From assembly GCF_947503385.1 (NCBI RefSeq), contig NZ_CANNDO010000002.1, positions 910,859-974,858 of the forward strand: a DNA stretch of 64,000 nucleotides, in the 5' to 3' direction. Every line of letters starts with the position of its first letter. Positions within the stretch are counted from its first letter, which is position 1. Positions 57,856 to 64,000 of this stretch are shown one piece after another. The notes below the pieces were generated by a model, which was given only the letters and a program-made list of their open reading frames with translations, was not told the origin of the DNA and ran no database searches. This DNA is from an uncultured Tateyamaria sp. (GTDB lineage Bacteria > Pseudomonadota > Alphaproteobacteria > Rhodobacterales > Rhodobacteraceae). Both the position numbers and the translations under genes were made by a program.

Positions 57856-57884
57856 CGGTCTGCAGGCATTCGTCTGGCGCAAAG

Positions 57885-59267
57885 CTAGTAACGTTTTCCG
57901 GAATCATGCAGAATCATTCTGAAGAGTGCCTGCTGGGTCAGATTGAAGCCGCTGATGAATGCGCTTTGGCGATCTTCCAAATTGCGTTTGTGCCTTGCGT
58001 CGGTTGCGCCATGAACGATTGCTGAGCGGACGTCATAGAACTGTTTGATTGCAGCTCGCATATCGTCCTTATGGGTTTCATCGACACCCAGCAGTTCGGC
58101 CATCCCATCCTGGAGTTTTCGACTGATCCCACCGTCTTTCGGCCTAAACATCAATTCTAACGATTGCGAAACATCCAGAATTCGGTCGTTGGCACCAAAA
58201 CGACCCAAACGCGCCAGAGCTTCTGAGAGTCGATGAATGACGGGCGCAAGGCGTTCAAATTCCTCATCGCTACGTTTGCTATAGGCTTGTTTGGCCAAAT
58301 CGATCGAGCTGTTCTGGAGTTGTGGGGGGGCTCGAAAAGGATCGCGCCGACGTCCAACTTGACGGATCGGTTGGGAGCCACCTTGATTGTGAGCTAACCC
58401 CAAAAGGCCATGTGCGGAACGATGCACACATCCGTGCATCAAAATGAAAGGTAAGATCGGCGTTTGGTTCGCAATGGACAGGATCTCCAAAAACGTGAGA
58501 GCGTCATCCTCAAATCTTGGTGGCCAGCTAGGGCTCTCCTCCGGATAGTCAGTCTTCCTCCGAAACGCCGGTCGCCAATCGAACGGTCGCACCACAGCGC
58601 CAATCTGCCGCCAATCACGTCGGTCCATCTCCTCCGGCACAAAGTCCCGGATCCATTCGCGCTCCAGATAGTCTGAGAGAACGGCTGCAGGTTTGACGAT
58701 TAAACCCTCCTGAATCTCAAATTCGTTGCGAATTTCGGGACCATGGAAGAGCAGTAGATCGTAGCCTAAATCGAGCCCGTTTGGGACATCAACTTCTAAG
58801 GTCGTCGAACTCAGATCCAGGATCGCTCCAAGTTCGTTCGCAGCTTTCCTATATCCGCCATTTCCATGGTCATGTGCGCGTTCCATTAGACCAACCACGA
58901 TCTGTGTCAGCCACGTGAGCGATGTCCCGTTCAAAATTTTGACGTGAAACTCGTCATTTCCGATACGCGTCCCAAGCGCTCTAGCGAGTGATGGGTGTGA
59001 CCTCAGGATACCTCTTACCGGGTCTAGGGCCTCGCGAAGCGGCTTGTAGTAATTCTTCTCAGCGGATCGTGAGGCCAAGCGCGCGAGATCATAGAGATGG
59101 GCCAAATCATCCTTTGGAAAGGGTGTCTCATCTACTCCGTTGAATGACTTGCGCGTCGGGTAAGAGCTCGCTTGCCAATATGCTTCAAGAAAGGGTTCTT
59201 GAACTTTGGCGAGTTGGCTCAGTGCTGGCACCAAACGGTCGCACCATGTATCCAAAGAGTATGTCAT
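57885..59267 (-). CDS. HEPN-domain protein, ApeA/Abi-like candidate defence RNase
   Basis: A 460-aa soluble protein. The C-terminal 130 residues look like a HEPN domain of the Apea/Abi type: helices with FGANDRILDVSQSLELMF, then an RNase-type Rx4H motif R414-H419 in YDVRSAIVHG. The N-terminal 320 residues are unrecognised, with Trp/Arg-rich stretches, and may sense a trigger. HEPN proteins with intact Rx4-6H are usually RNases of toxin or anti-phage systems. Base composition is clearly less GC-rich than the backbone. Divergent from a PD-(D/E)xK gene across 217 bp. Confidence 0.72.
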   Translation of the reverse strand: MTYSLDTWCDRLVPALSQLAKVQEPFLEAYWQASSYPTRKSFNGVDETPFPKDDLAHLYDLARLASRSAEKNYYKPLREALDPVRGILRSHPSLARALGTRIGNDEFHVKILNGTSLTWLTQIVVGLMERAHDHGNGGYRKAANELGAILDLSSTTLEVDVPNGLDLGYDLLLFHGPEIRNEFEIQEGLIVKPAAVLSDYLEREWIRDFVPEEMDRRDWRQIGAVVRPFDWRPAFRRKTDYPEESPSWPPRFEDDALTFLEILSIANQTPILPFILMHGCVHRSAHGLLGLAHNQGGSQPIRQVGRRRDPFRAPPQLQNSSIDLAKQAYSKRSDEEFERLAPVIHRLSEALARLGRFGANDRILDVSQSLELMFRPKDGGISRKLQDGMAELLGVDETHKDDMRAAIKQFYDVRSAIVHGATDARHKRNLEDRQSAFISGFNLTQQALFRMILHDSGKRY

Positions 59268-59484
59268 CAGGTTCGTTTAGCTGAAAATGGAGGAGATGTG
59301 ACCAGGCCCCTTCCTGCCATTTCATGCGCCAGGGCGTACTGCAGCGCTGCTATCTGGAAGCCGACCTTAATCAAGTGGGGTTGGCGAAAACACGAGGGCT
59401 ATCTAGTCTGCAGTGCAAAATTGATACGCGATTGCGCTTCCGCCTATTGTTGCGATCCATTCCACTAGCACGAGGTGACAATAA

Positions 59485-60123
59485 TTGGGTTCGAGACTAC
59501 CGGAACGCCAAAAATGGTTGGAGAACGCACTACAGGGTCTCGCCTTTTGGATTGGACACCGTCATTCGTTTTTTCGCACCTATCCGCTCCCCGAAGGAGC
59601 CTTGGTGGCCGAGGCTTGCAACCTTATACAGTCTAACCTTCCGGCGGACCTGATACTCTTGCCGGAATGTATGTACGGCAATCTTGTCCCAAGCGATACA
59701 AAAATCGATGGAGTGACCGGGCAATCAAGAGCTGATCTCGTCATTTGCGACCAGTATGCTGCCCCTGTCGGACGGCAGGGAAACGTTGCCGACCATGTAA
59801 AGTTTGTATTTGAAGTGAAACGGGGTTCGGCGACTGAGAAGGACATCAATACGGACCTCGCCAGGCTCCATGGCTTCCTCTCAGCAACGCATACCCAAGC
59901 TCGCGCGTTTCTTTTTGTAGTTTGCGAGGGCCGTTCACACCCACGCTTCATCAAGAATGGTAAGTCGATTCTGGGCGTGCATGAACTCCCGGGGAAACAG
60001 GGCCATTTTCGAGTCCGACGAACCGTCAAAGCTGCGGCGAGTTTCTCAGGAAAGGAGACTGCACACTACGTTTGCCTGATTGAGGTCTTCCTCCATCAGA
60101 CTGACAAGGCGCTAGCGATCTGA
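59485..60123 (+). CDS. PD-(D/E)xK-type nuclease-like protein
   Basis: A 212-aa protein from a TTG start preceded by GAGGTGA. A possible helix Glu E43, then D84 (SRADLVICD) and the E110-V-K112 motif (VKFVFEVKRG) match the PD-(D/E)xK nuclease core, followed by an alternating helix/strand region (AFLFVVCEG). The exact family is not recognised. It reads away from the HEPN gene, and the two form the only intact non-transposon genes between tRNA-Phe and the IS1595-like element. A defence role is inference. Confidence 0.62.
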   Translation: MGSRLPERQKWLENALQGLAFWIGHRHSFFRTYPLPEGALVAEACNLIQSNLPADLILLPECMYGNLVPSDTKIDGVTGQSRADLVICDQYAAPVGRQGNVADHVKFVFEVKRGSATEKDINTDLARLHGFLSATHTQARAFLFVVCEGRSHPRFIKNGKSILGVHELPGKQGHFRVRRTVKAAASFSGKETAHYVCLIEVFLHQTDKALAI

Positions 60124-60220
60124 AAATTACATCGGGACCCTTCTCAACACTGCCGCTGCCGCGGAACTGGTCAAACAGTTATTGCCAGCCCAAAAGCAGA
60201 CTCGGTTTCGGCACATTTCC

Positions 60221-60253
60221 GGCATTATGGAGCAAGCTCACCAAATATGGTTA
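60221..60253 (+). repeat. left terminal inverted repeat of the IS1595-like transposon
   Basis: Begins GGCATTATGGAGCAAGCTCA and ends CCAAATATGGTTA. It differs from the right end at one position (C instead of T at 60242). Confidence 0.93.
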
Positions 60254-60258
60254 GATAG

Positions 60259-60540
60259 TCATTCCACCTTTATCTCAAGGTCCATCGCGGCAAGGCACTG
60301 AAGCAAGAACGCAGAGCTAAAGCCGCCACGGCTTATTTTGTTTGCCACACCGCCAGAACTCATATCGACACCTATTGCAGACAGGCGGACCGTTAGCTGG
60401 TCGACGGTCACGCCTTTGAACCGCATGGCCTCTCTGACCATTTCGCGCGCCTTGTCCTCATACTCAACATTCACGGGGCTTGCCTTGCGGGCAACGGGCT
60501 TTGGCGGCGCAGGCCGCTGCACCTTATCAATAGTGTTCAT
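60259..60540 (-). CDS. DUF6471 family protein (transposon accessory)
   Basis: A 93-aa protein: a Pro/Lys-rich N-terminus to about residue 28, then a helical domain (DKAREMVREAMRFKGVTVDQLTVRLSAIGVDM ... GGVANKISRGGFSSAFLLQCLAAM). Its arrangement resembles a Cro/XRE-type helix-turn-helix. DUF6471 genes commonly accompany such transposons. Starts just inside the left end region, divergent from the transposase across 97 bp, so it could repress it. Ribosome site AAGGTGA matches that of the transposase. Confidence 0.8.
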   Translation of the reverse strand: MNTIDKVQRPAPPKPVARKASPVNVEYEDKAREMVREAMRFKGVTVDQLTVRLSAIGVDMSSGGVANKISRGGFSSAFLLQCLAAMDLEIKVE

Positions 60541-60583
60541 GGATCACCTTTTTTGGAATAACCATATTCGGTGAATATATGTG

Positions 60584-60612
60584 TTGACGGGGATTCTGTC
60601 TACGGCCATAAG
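60584..60612 (+). promoter_or_regulatory. candidate transposase promoter with overlapping end-like sequence
   Basis: TTGACG (60584-60589), 17-nt spacer, CATAAG (60607-60612). Immediately upstream, TAACCATATTCGGTGAAT (60559-60576) closely resembles the inner part of the right terminal repeat (TAACCATATTTAGTGAGC). It could be a transposase or DUF6471 binding site. Confidence 0.5.
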
Positions 60613-60615
60613 AAA

Positions 60616-60633
60616 CTCACCGAATAAGGTGAG
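60616..60633 (+). promoter_or_regulatory. hairpin sequestering the transposase ribosome site
   Basis: CTCACC-GAATAA-GGTGAG forms a perfect 6-bp stem whose right arm is the Shine-Dalgarno (AAGGTGAG) four bases before the transposase ATG. It would reduce translation initiation on transcripts carrying the left arm. Confidence 0.6.
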
Positions 60634-60637
60634 CATC

Positions 60638-61597
60638 ATGTCCCAGCACTTCCTCCTCTCTCCAGCCGCCAAGACGCTTTCACTCGTGAAGGTCATGCGC
60701 ATGTCTGAGGAAGAAGCCCGCACGGCGTTTCGCCAAATCCGCTGGACAGAAACCGAAGGTGAGCCGATCTGCCCTGAGTGCGGTTGCGTTGACCACTACG
60801 ACCTTAAGACCCGTCAGGTGTATAAGTGCAAGGGTTGCGGCAAACAGTACAGCATCACGTCTGGCACGATCTTTCATGGTCGCAAGTTGCAAGTGCGGGA
60901 TATTCTGGCGGCAATCGCGATCTTCATAAATGGCGCAAAAGGCTACAGCGCATTGCAGTTGTCACGCGATCTGGGCGTTGACTACAAAACCGCCTTCGTT
61001 TTGCTGCACAAGGTCCGCGAAAGTATAGAGACCGCGCGTAACGCTGGCGCATTGTCAGGCAATGTTGAGGTCGATGGCGCTTACTTCGGTGGCTATGTGA
61101 AGCCTGCCAACGAAAAGAAAGACCGCAAGGACCGCCGCAAGAAAATCCACCAGTCAGGCAAGCGCCAGAGTGTGATTGTCATGCGCGAGCGTGGCGGTCG
61201 TACACTTACCTATGTTACACGCACGGAAGCCGAAGGTGTGGCCATTGTCACTGCTAACGTCGAGCATGGCGCAACGGCACACGCCGATGAAGCCTCTCAT
61301 TGGGATAAGCTGGCCGCATACTTCCCAATAAAGCGCGTGAACCACCAAGAGGCATACTCAAAGGATGGTGCTTGCACCAACCAAGCGGAGAGCTTCTTTA
61401 GCCGCCTGCGTCGTGCAGAGGTTGGCACACACCACCACATCGCTGGCAAGCACCTGCACGCCTATGCTGCTGAAATGGCTTGGCGTGAGGACACCCGCCG
61501 TGACGACAACGGGACGCAGTTCACGATGGCTGTTGCTGCAACGGTAGCCGCGCCAGTGTCACGCAAGTGGTGTGGATATTGGCAGCGTAGGACTTAA
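60638..61597 (+). CDS. IS1595-family transposase
   Basis: A 319-aa transposase. An N-terminal zinc ribbon (C45PEC48 and C64KGC67) precedes a DDE-type ISXO2-like domain with D146 (VEVDGAYFGGY), D217 (HADEASHWDKL) and N248/E251 (TNQAESFFSRLRRAE). Length and motif order are normal for the family and the frame is intact, so the element may be active. Starts MSQHFLLSP at 60638. Confidence 0.93.
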   Translation: MSQHFLLSPAAKTLSLVKVMRMSEEEARTAFRQIRWTETEGEPICPECGCVDHYDLKTRQVYKCKGCGKQYSITSGTIFHGRKLQVRDILAAIAIFINGAKGYSALQLSRDLGVDYKTAFVLLHKVRESIETARNAGALSGNVEVDGAYFGGYVKPANEKKDRKDRRKKIHQSGKRQSVIVMRERGGRTLTYVTRTEAEGVAIVTANVEHGATAHADEASHWDKLAAYFPIKRVNHQEAYSKDGACTNQAESFFSRLRRAEVGTHHHIAGKHLHAYAAEMAWREDTRRDDNGTQFTMAVAATVAAPVSRKWCGYWQRRT

Positions 61598-61604
61598 TGG
61601 AAAC

Positions 61605-61648
61605 ATAGCCCTCAATTCTAGCTTGCGGGGCAATCTATTGAGGGCTAT
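61605..61648 (+). repeat. 12-bp perfect inverted repeat between transposase and passenger gene
   Basis: ATAGCCCTCAAT (61605-61616) and ATTGAGGGCTAT (61637-61648) with a 20-nt loop, ending 9 bp before the next ATG. There is no T-run, so it is more likely an RNA stabiliser, attenuator or protein site than an intrinsic terminator. Confidence 0.75.
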
Positions 61649-61657
61649 TAAGGGTCT

Positions 61658-62191
61658 ATGGAAAACGATTCCCATAGCCCCGCCCTGAATCGTCTTGAAG
61701 AAATTGAGGCTTCGATTGCCGCGATTCAAGCTAAGATTGCGCTCCTAGAAGCCGAACGGGCGGAAATTCTTGGGGCGCTTGAAGTCCTTGGCCGCTATAT
61801 TCAGCCTCAAGAGAAACAGGTGCGCAAACGCACTCGGCCCACCACAAAATCTAGCGAAGGCACTCCTAGGCCGGACGGAATCCCAACGATTTGGGAAATG
61901 ACCCAAGAAATCTTGGCAACATCGCCGAATGATTGCCTGACAATAGATGAGATTGTTTCAGCCATGGCAGAAACATGGTGGCCTGGGCTTCACAAAACCC
62001 AAGTAGCCCCAACGATTTACAATTTTGCATCTGACAAGGATGGCAGGCTTGAAAAGCCCGAAAGGGGGAAGTTCAAGCTAGCTGAAAAGGTAGAGCCCAC
62101 AGACGAAAAACTTGGCGGTCCACCGTCTGCAGGCTCTTTGTTTTCAACCCCAGCGCAAGGCCGTGAAGCCGGTCCGGGAGGTGGTCCATGA
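61658..62191 (+). CDS. coiled-coil winged-helix passenger protein
   Basis: A 177-aa protein with an N-terminal coiled coil (about 8-45, LNRLEEIEASIAAIQAKIA, LLEAERAEIL), a basic linker, a winged-helix-like domain (about 78-143, PTIWEMTQEILATSPNDCLTIDEIVSAM ... VAPTIYNFASDKDGRLEK) and a Gly/Pro tail. Looks like a DNA-binding accessory of the transposon; specific function unknown. Followed by a terminator. Confidence 0.72.
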   Translation: MENDSHSPALNRLEEIEASIAAIQAKIALLEAERAEILGALEVLGRYIQPQEKQVRKRTRPTTKSSEGTPRPDGIPTIWEMTQEILATSPNDCLTIDEIVSAMAETWWPGLHKTQVAPTIYNFASDKDGRLEKPERGKFKLAEKVEPTDEKLGGPPSAGSLFSTPAQGREAGPGGGP

Positions 62192-62218
62192 TAATATAGC
62201 ATTCGCCTATATCATGGC

Positions 62219-62245
62219 GGCTCTCGCGTGAGCGGGGGCCGTTTT
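62219..62245 (+). terminator. intrinsic terminator after the winged-helix gene
   Basis: GGCTCTCGC (62219-62227), loop GTGA, GCGGGGGCC (62232-62240), pairing over nine bases with two G:T pairs, then GTTTT. It closes the transposase/winged-helix transcript. Confidence 0.65.
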
Positions 62246-62361
62246 GTCATTCGAGTTTACGGCTCGAACAACCAGACTGTTTTGCAGCCCAACCGCGTAA
62301 ACAATCGCATTTTTTGACGATTCCGTCAACTGCATAACTGTCGCAGCATCAATGGAGACAC

Positions 62362-62562
62362 ATGATGCACGACTGCAAGGTGACGCCTGCCATGGCGTCT
62401 GTAATCAAACTAGCACGTTCTCAACGCATCCCGTACTCGTGGATCACGGGATACTACACTGGCCTCAATTTTGGCCGGATCGCGGATGTAATGAAGGGGC
62501 GCTTGTTCCCAGAAGTACCGCCTGCGCAGGCATTGCCGCCTGACTTCCCAAAAGCAGTGTAA
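62362..62562 (+). CDS. 66-aa passenger protein
   Basis: Starts MMHDCKVTPAMASVIKLAR and continues with IPYSWITGYYTGLNFGRIADVM, a helix-turn-helix-like pattern, ending in a Pro-rich LPPDFPKAV. GGAG lies a few bases upstream of the ATG. Small proteins with this look occur in transposons and phages; the role is unknown. A second ATG follows directly (62365). Confidence 0.65.
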   Translation: MMHDCKVTPAMASVIKLARSQRIPYSWITGYYTGLNFGRIADVMKGRLFPEVPPAQALPPDFPKAV

Positions 62563-62582
62563 CAAAGCGTTGTAAGGGCGGC

Positions 62583-63040
62583 TCACAGGCCGCCCTTTTT
62601 CAATGTCCACAGCTTGCTGACGCCATCCATTCCAGCCTCAATGACCAACCCGTCCTTCTTGATGGTGTTTATGGCAATCCCGATACGCTTCCGCAGCAAA
62701 CGCAGCGTATCCGCATCCCCCTCTATCGTCTGATCTATGACCCAAGCATTCGCGATCTGGCGTGCTGACAGCGGCTCTGACGCTTCGCGCAGCTGCGTCA
62801 GGATAAAGCGTTTCAAATGCCCCTTGGGCGCTGTGTGGCGCGGTATTAAGCCATCATGGTAGGTAGCTGGCGGCTTGGCGTTAGGATCAAACAAGGCAAC
62901 GCAGGCGTCAATGTGCTTGATGCTGGTGCGCACCTTCTCCGCTTCCGCAGTAATCCTGCCAAGCAGCTTACCAGATCTTTTCTTTTGGCTTTCAGTCCTG
63001 AAACAGTGTTCGGGCGTTCGTATTCTACAGAGTTTTCCAT
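62583..63040 (-). pseudogene. frameshifted passenger gene (helix-turn-helix protein)
   Basis: From the ATG at 63040 one frame reads MENSVEYERPNTVSGLKAKR and KDLV, then turns into nonsense. The adjacent frame continues from KLLGRITAEAEKVRTSIKHI to DACVALFDPNAKPP and on to the stop at 62583. Joined, they give a coherent protein of about 150 aa with an N-terminal helical part and a C-terminal winged-helix region (LSARQIANAWVID ... GIAINTIKKDGLV). One lost A near 62965-62975 (GGTAAGC from GGTAAAGC) would explain it. Confidence 0.72.
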
Positions 63041-63074
63041 GCCCCCTTATGGCTAACCATTTAAGATTATGCAA

Positions 63075-63107
63075 TAACCATATTTAGTGAGCTTGCTCCA
63101 TAATGCC
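63075..63107 (-). repeat. right terminal inverted repeat of the IS1595-like transposon
   Basis: Read on the minus strand it begins GGCATTATGGAGCAAGCTCA and ends CTAAATATGGTTA, matching the left end in 32 of 33 positions. Confidence 0.93.
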
Positions 63108-63195
63108 GCTTTTACGCGCAGCGCAAAGGGCAAAGGCGCGTGTCCGCACCGTTGGTGTTGCCAGAGCTCCTGAAGCTAAGCCACTATTCGAAACC

Positions 63196-64000
63196 TGTCC
63201 GTCGTCAGGGTTTTTGGCACCAATGGCGGTCTAAACTGAGAGAGAGTTTGGCTCATCTGGTTGGCTTGATGATGCGGCGTGCTGTCGATGATGCAAGCGC
63301 CGGGCTTCGAGTGTCTTTCGTATGATCTTTTCTCGTTGTTTTTGAATGGCTTTGTCACGCCCGAAGTAGACGTCGGCAGGTGTGACGTTGTTGAGGCTCT
63401 CGTGGTAGCGTTGGTGATTGTAGTGGTCGACGAAGGTTTCGATCTGCGCCTCGAGGTCGCCTGGCAGGAAGTGGTTTTCCAGCAGGATGCGGGTCTTCAA
63501 TGTCTGATGCCATCGTTCGATCTTGCCTTGGGTTTGCGGATGATACGGCGCACCGCGCGAGTGCTTCATGCCCTTCTCCTGCAACCACTCAGCCAAATCG
63601 CCAGAGACGTAACTTGACCCGTTGTCCATTGCCCGGCAGTTGATACGCAGTATCAATGAGAGGGGCTGAGCAGGCGCGGTTTATGGACAACATGAACCCG
63701 ATCACAGCCAGATGCCTGCAGCGCCAGGTCCAATGTGTCAGTCACATCCGCTGCTCGCATGGTGGCGCACAGCTTCCAGAAGATGATGTAGCGGCTGTCG
63801 TCGTCTCGGGTTGTGCTGAGATAGAACCAACCCCAACCGATGACCTTGAGATAGGTGAAGTCGGTTTGCCAGAGTTGGTTGATGGCCGTTGTTTTGTGCT
63901 GGAACACATCGGCGGCTTTCAGAACGATGAAGGCCGGGCTGGTGATCAGATCATGCGCTTTGAGCGTGCGATAAACCGTGGATTCCGAGACAAAGTAGCG
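63196..64000 (-). mobile_element. IS3-family element, right part (continues past window)
   Basis: Carries an IS3 OrfB transposase reading leftward. A probable right end is TGTCCGTCGTCAGGG at 63196, which on the element strand gives a ...CA terminus 35 bp past the transposase stop. The left end lies beyond the window, so the boundary is tentative. An 88-bp gap (63108-63195) with no gene separates it from the IS1595-like transposon. Confidence 0.7.
63231..64000 (-). pseudogene. IS3-family transposase OrfB, disrupted by a 38-bp insertion
   Basis: Integrase-core transposase. The upstream part reads ESTVYRTLKAHDLITSPAF, then KTTAINQLWQTDFTYLKVIG (first catalytic Asp) and on to VVHKPRLLS. The downstream part reads DNGSSYVSGDLAEWL (second Asp) and PQTQGKIERWHQTLK (catalytic Glu) to the stop at 63231. 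Between LLS and DNG lie 38 extra bases (about 63627-63664), which shift the frame and bring a TGA at 63655-63653. OrfB as a single chain is therefore broken. The 5' end is beyond the window. Confidence 0.85.

Larger units (their letters stand above)
60221..63107. mobile_element. IS1595-like transposon with passenger genes (2,887 bp)
   Basis: Bounded by 33-bp terminal inverted repeats with one mismatch (60221-60253 and 63075-63107), both beginning GGCATTATGGAGCAAGCTCA. Inside are a DUF6471 gene, an intact IS1595-family transposase, a winged-helix gene, a 66-aa gene and a frameshifted HTH gene. Flanking octamers ACATTTCC and GCTTTTAC do not match, so no target duplication remains. It is larger than a simple IS and resembles passenger-carrying IS1595 elements. 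Confidence 0.9.

Noticed and set aside
63640..63660. FNR-type box TTGATAC...GTATCAA in the IS3 insertion
   Set aside because: FNR sites need TTGAT-N4-ATCAA; here the spacing is N7 and the location is inside a transposase.
57633..64000. CRISPR array in the accessory region
   Set aside because: No regularly spaced direct repeats; the only repeats are transposon ends and small inverted repeats.

Overview
The window is about 64 kb of a high-GC alphaproteobacterial chromosome, most likely a marine Rhodobacteraceae (Roseobacter group) member. This rests on the gene content: a tol-pal cluster beside ruvCAB, phosphatidylcholine synthase, a DUF484/xerC pair, an infA-maf-rng-yacG operon, a DUF3726 gene and an aerobic (cob-type) cobalamin cluster. 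Genes are tightly packed with many 4-bp ATGA/GTGA overlaps, so operons can be read directly from the spacing.

Bases 1-8035 (minus strand) hold ruvC-ruvA-ruvB, two uncharacterised genes, ybgC and tolQ-tolR-tolA-tolB-pal, with the first codons of a probable cpoB/ybgF at the edge. Bases 8036-17341 hold a DUF1127 gene with a clear terminator, prmA, MATE and MFS transporters, ogt, pcs, a cytochrome P460-like protein, xerC, a DUF484 gene and a small transaldolase. Bases 17432-31294 hold priA, ileS, a large DUF2339 membrane protein, a cNMP-binding/thioredoxin-reductase-like fusion lacking the redox CxxC, ycjF-GNAT-ycjX and truA. Bases 31291-36547 carry a DUF3726 gene, a 547-aa protein of unknown function, an acyl-CoA dehydrogenase, a DUF849 beta-keto acid cleavage enzyme and a CHMI-like isomerase.

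Bases 36570-53429 are the cobalamin region. cobQ, cobO and a HAD hydrolase lie on the minus strand. A cobalamin riboswitch then precedes a plus-strand run: DUF1636-cobW-cobN-cobG-cobH-cobI-cobJ-(cobK, minus)-cobL-cobE-cobM-cobB-cobA. Together these cover uroporphyrinogen III methylation, corrin ring synthesis, amidation, cobalt insertion and adenosylation. cobF and the late nucleotide-loop genes are not here. cobK is inserted antisense: its start codon shares a CATG with that of cobL, and its 3' end overlaps cobJ. A DUF457/YdjM-type gene next to cobO is broken by an in-frame stop.

Bases 53426-57465 return to housekeeping: a divergent lysR/nitrilase pair, then infA-maf-rng-yacG. A tRNA-Phe gene (57558-57632) marks the edge of an accessory region that visibly departs from the backbone. 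It contains a divergent pair encoding an Rx4H HEPN protein and a PD-(D/E)xK-type protein, which is a candidate defence module. Next comes a 2.9-kb IS1595-like transposon with 33-bp terminal inverted repeats and four accessory genes, one frameshifted. The window ends in an IS3-family transposase interrupted by a 38-bp insertion.
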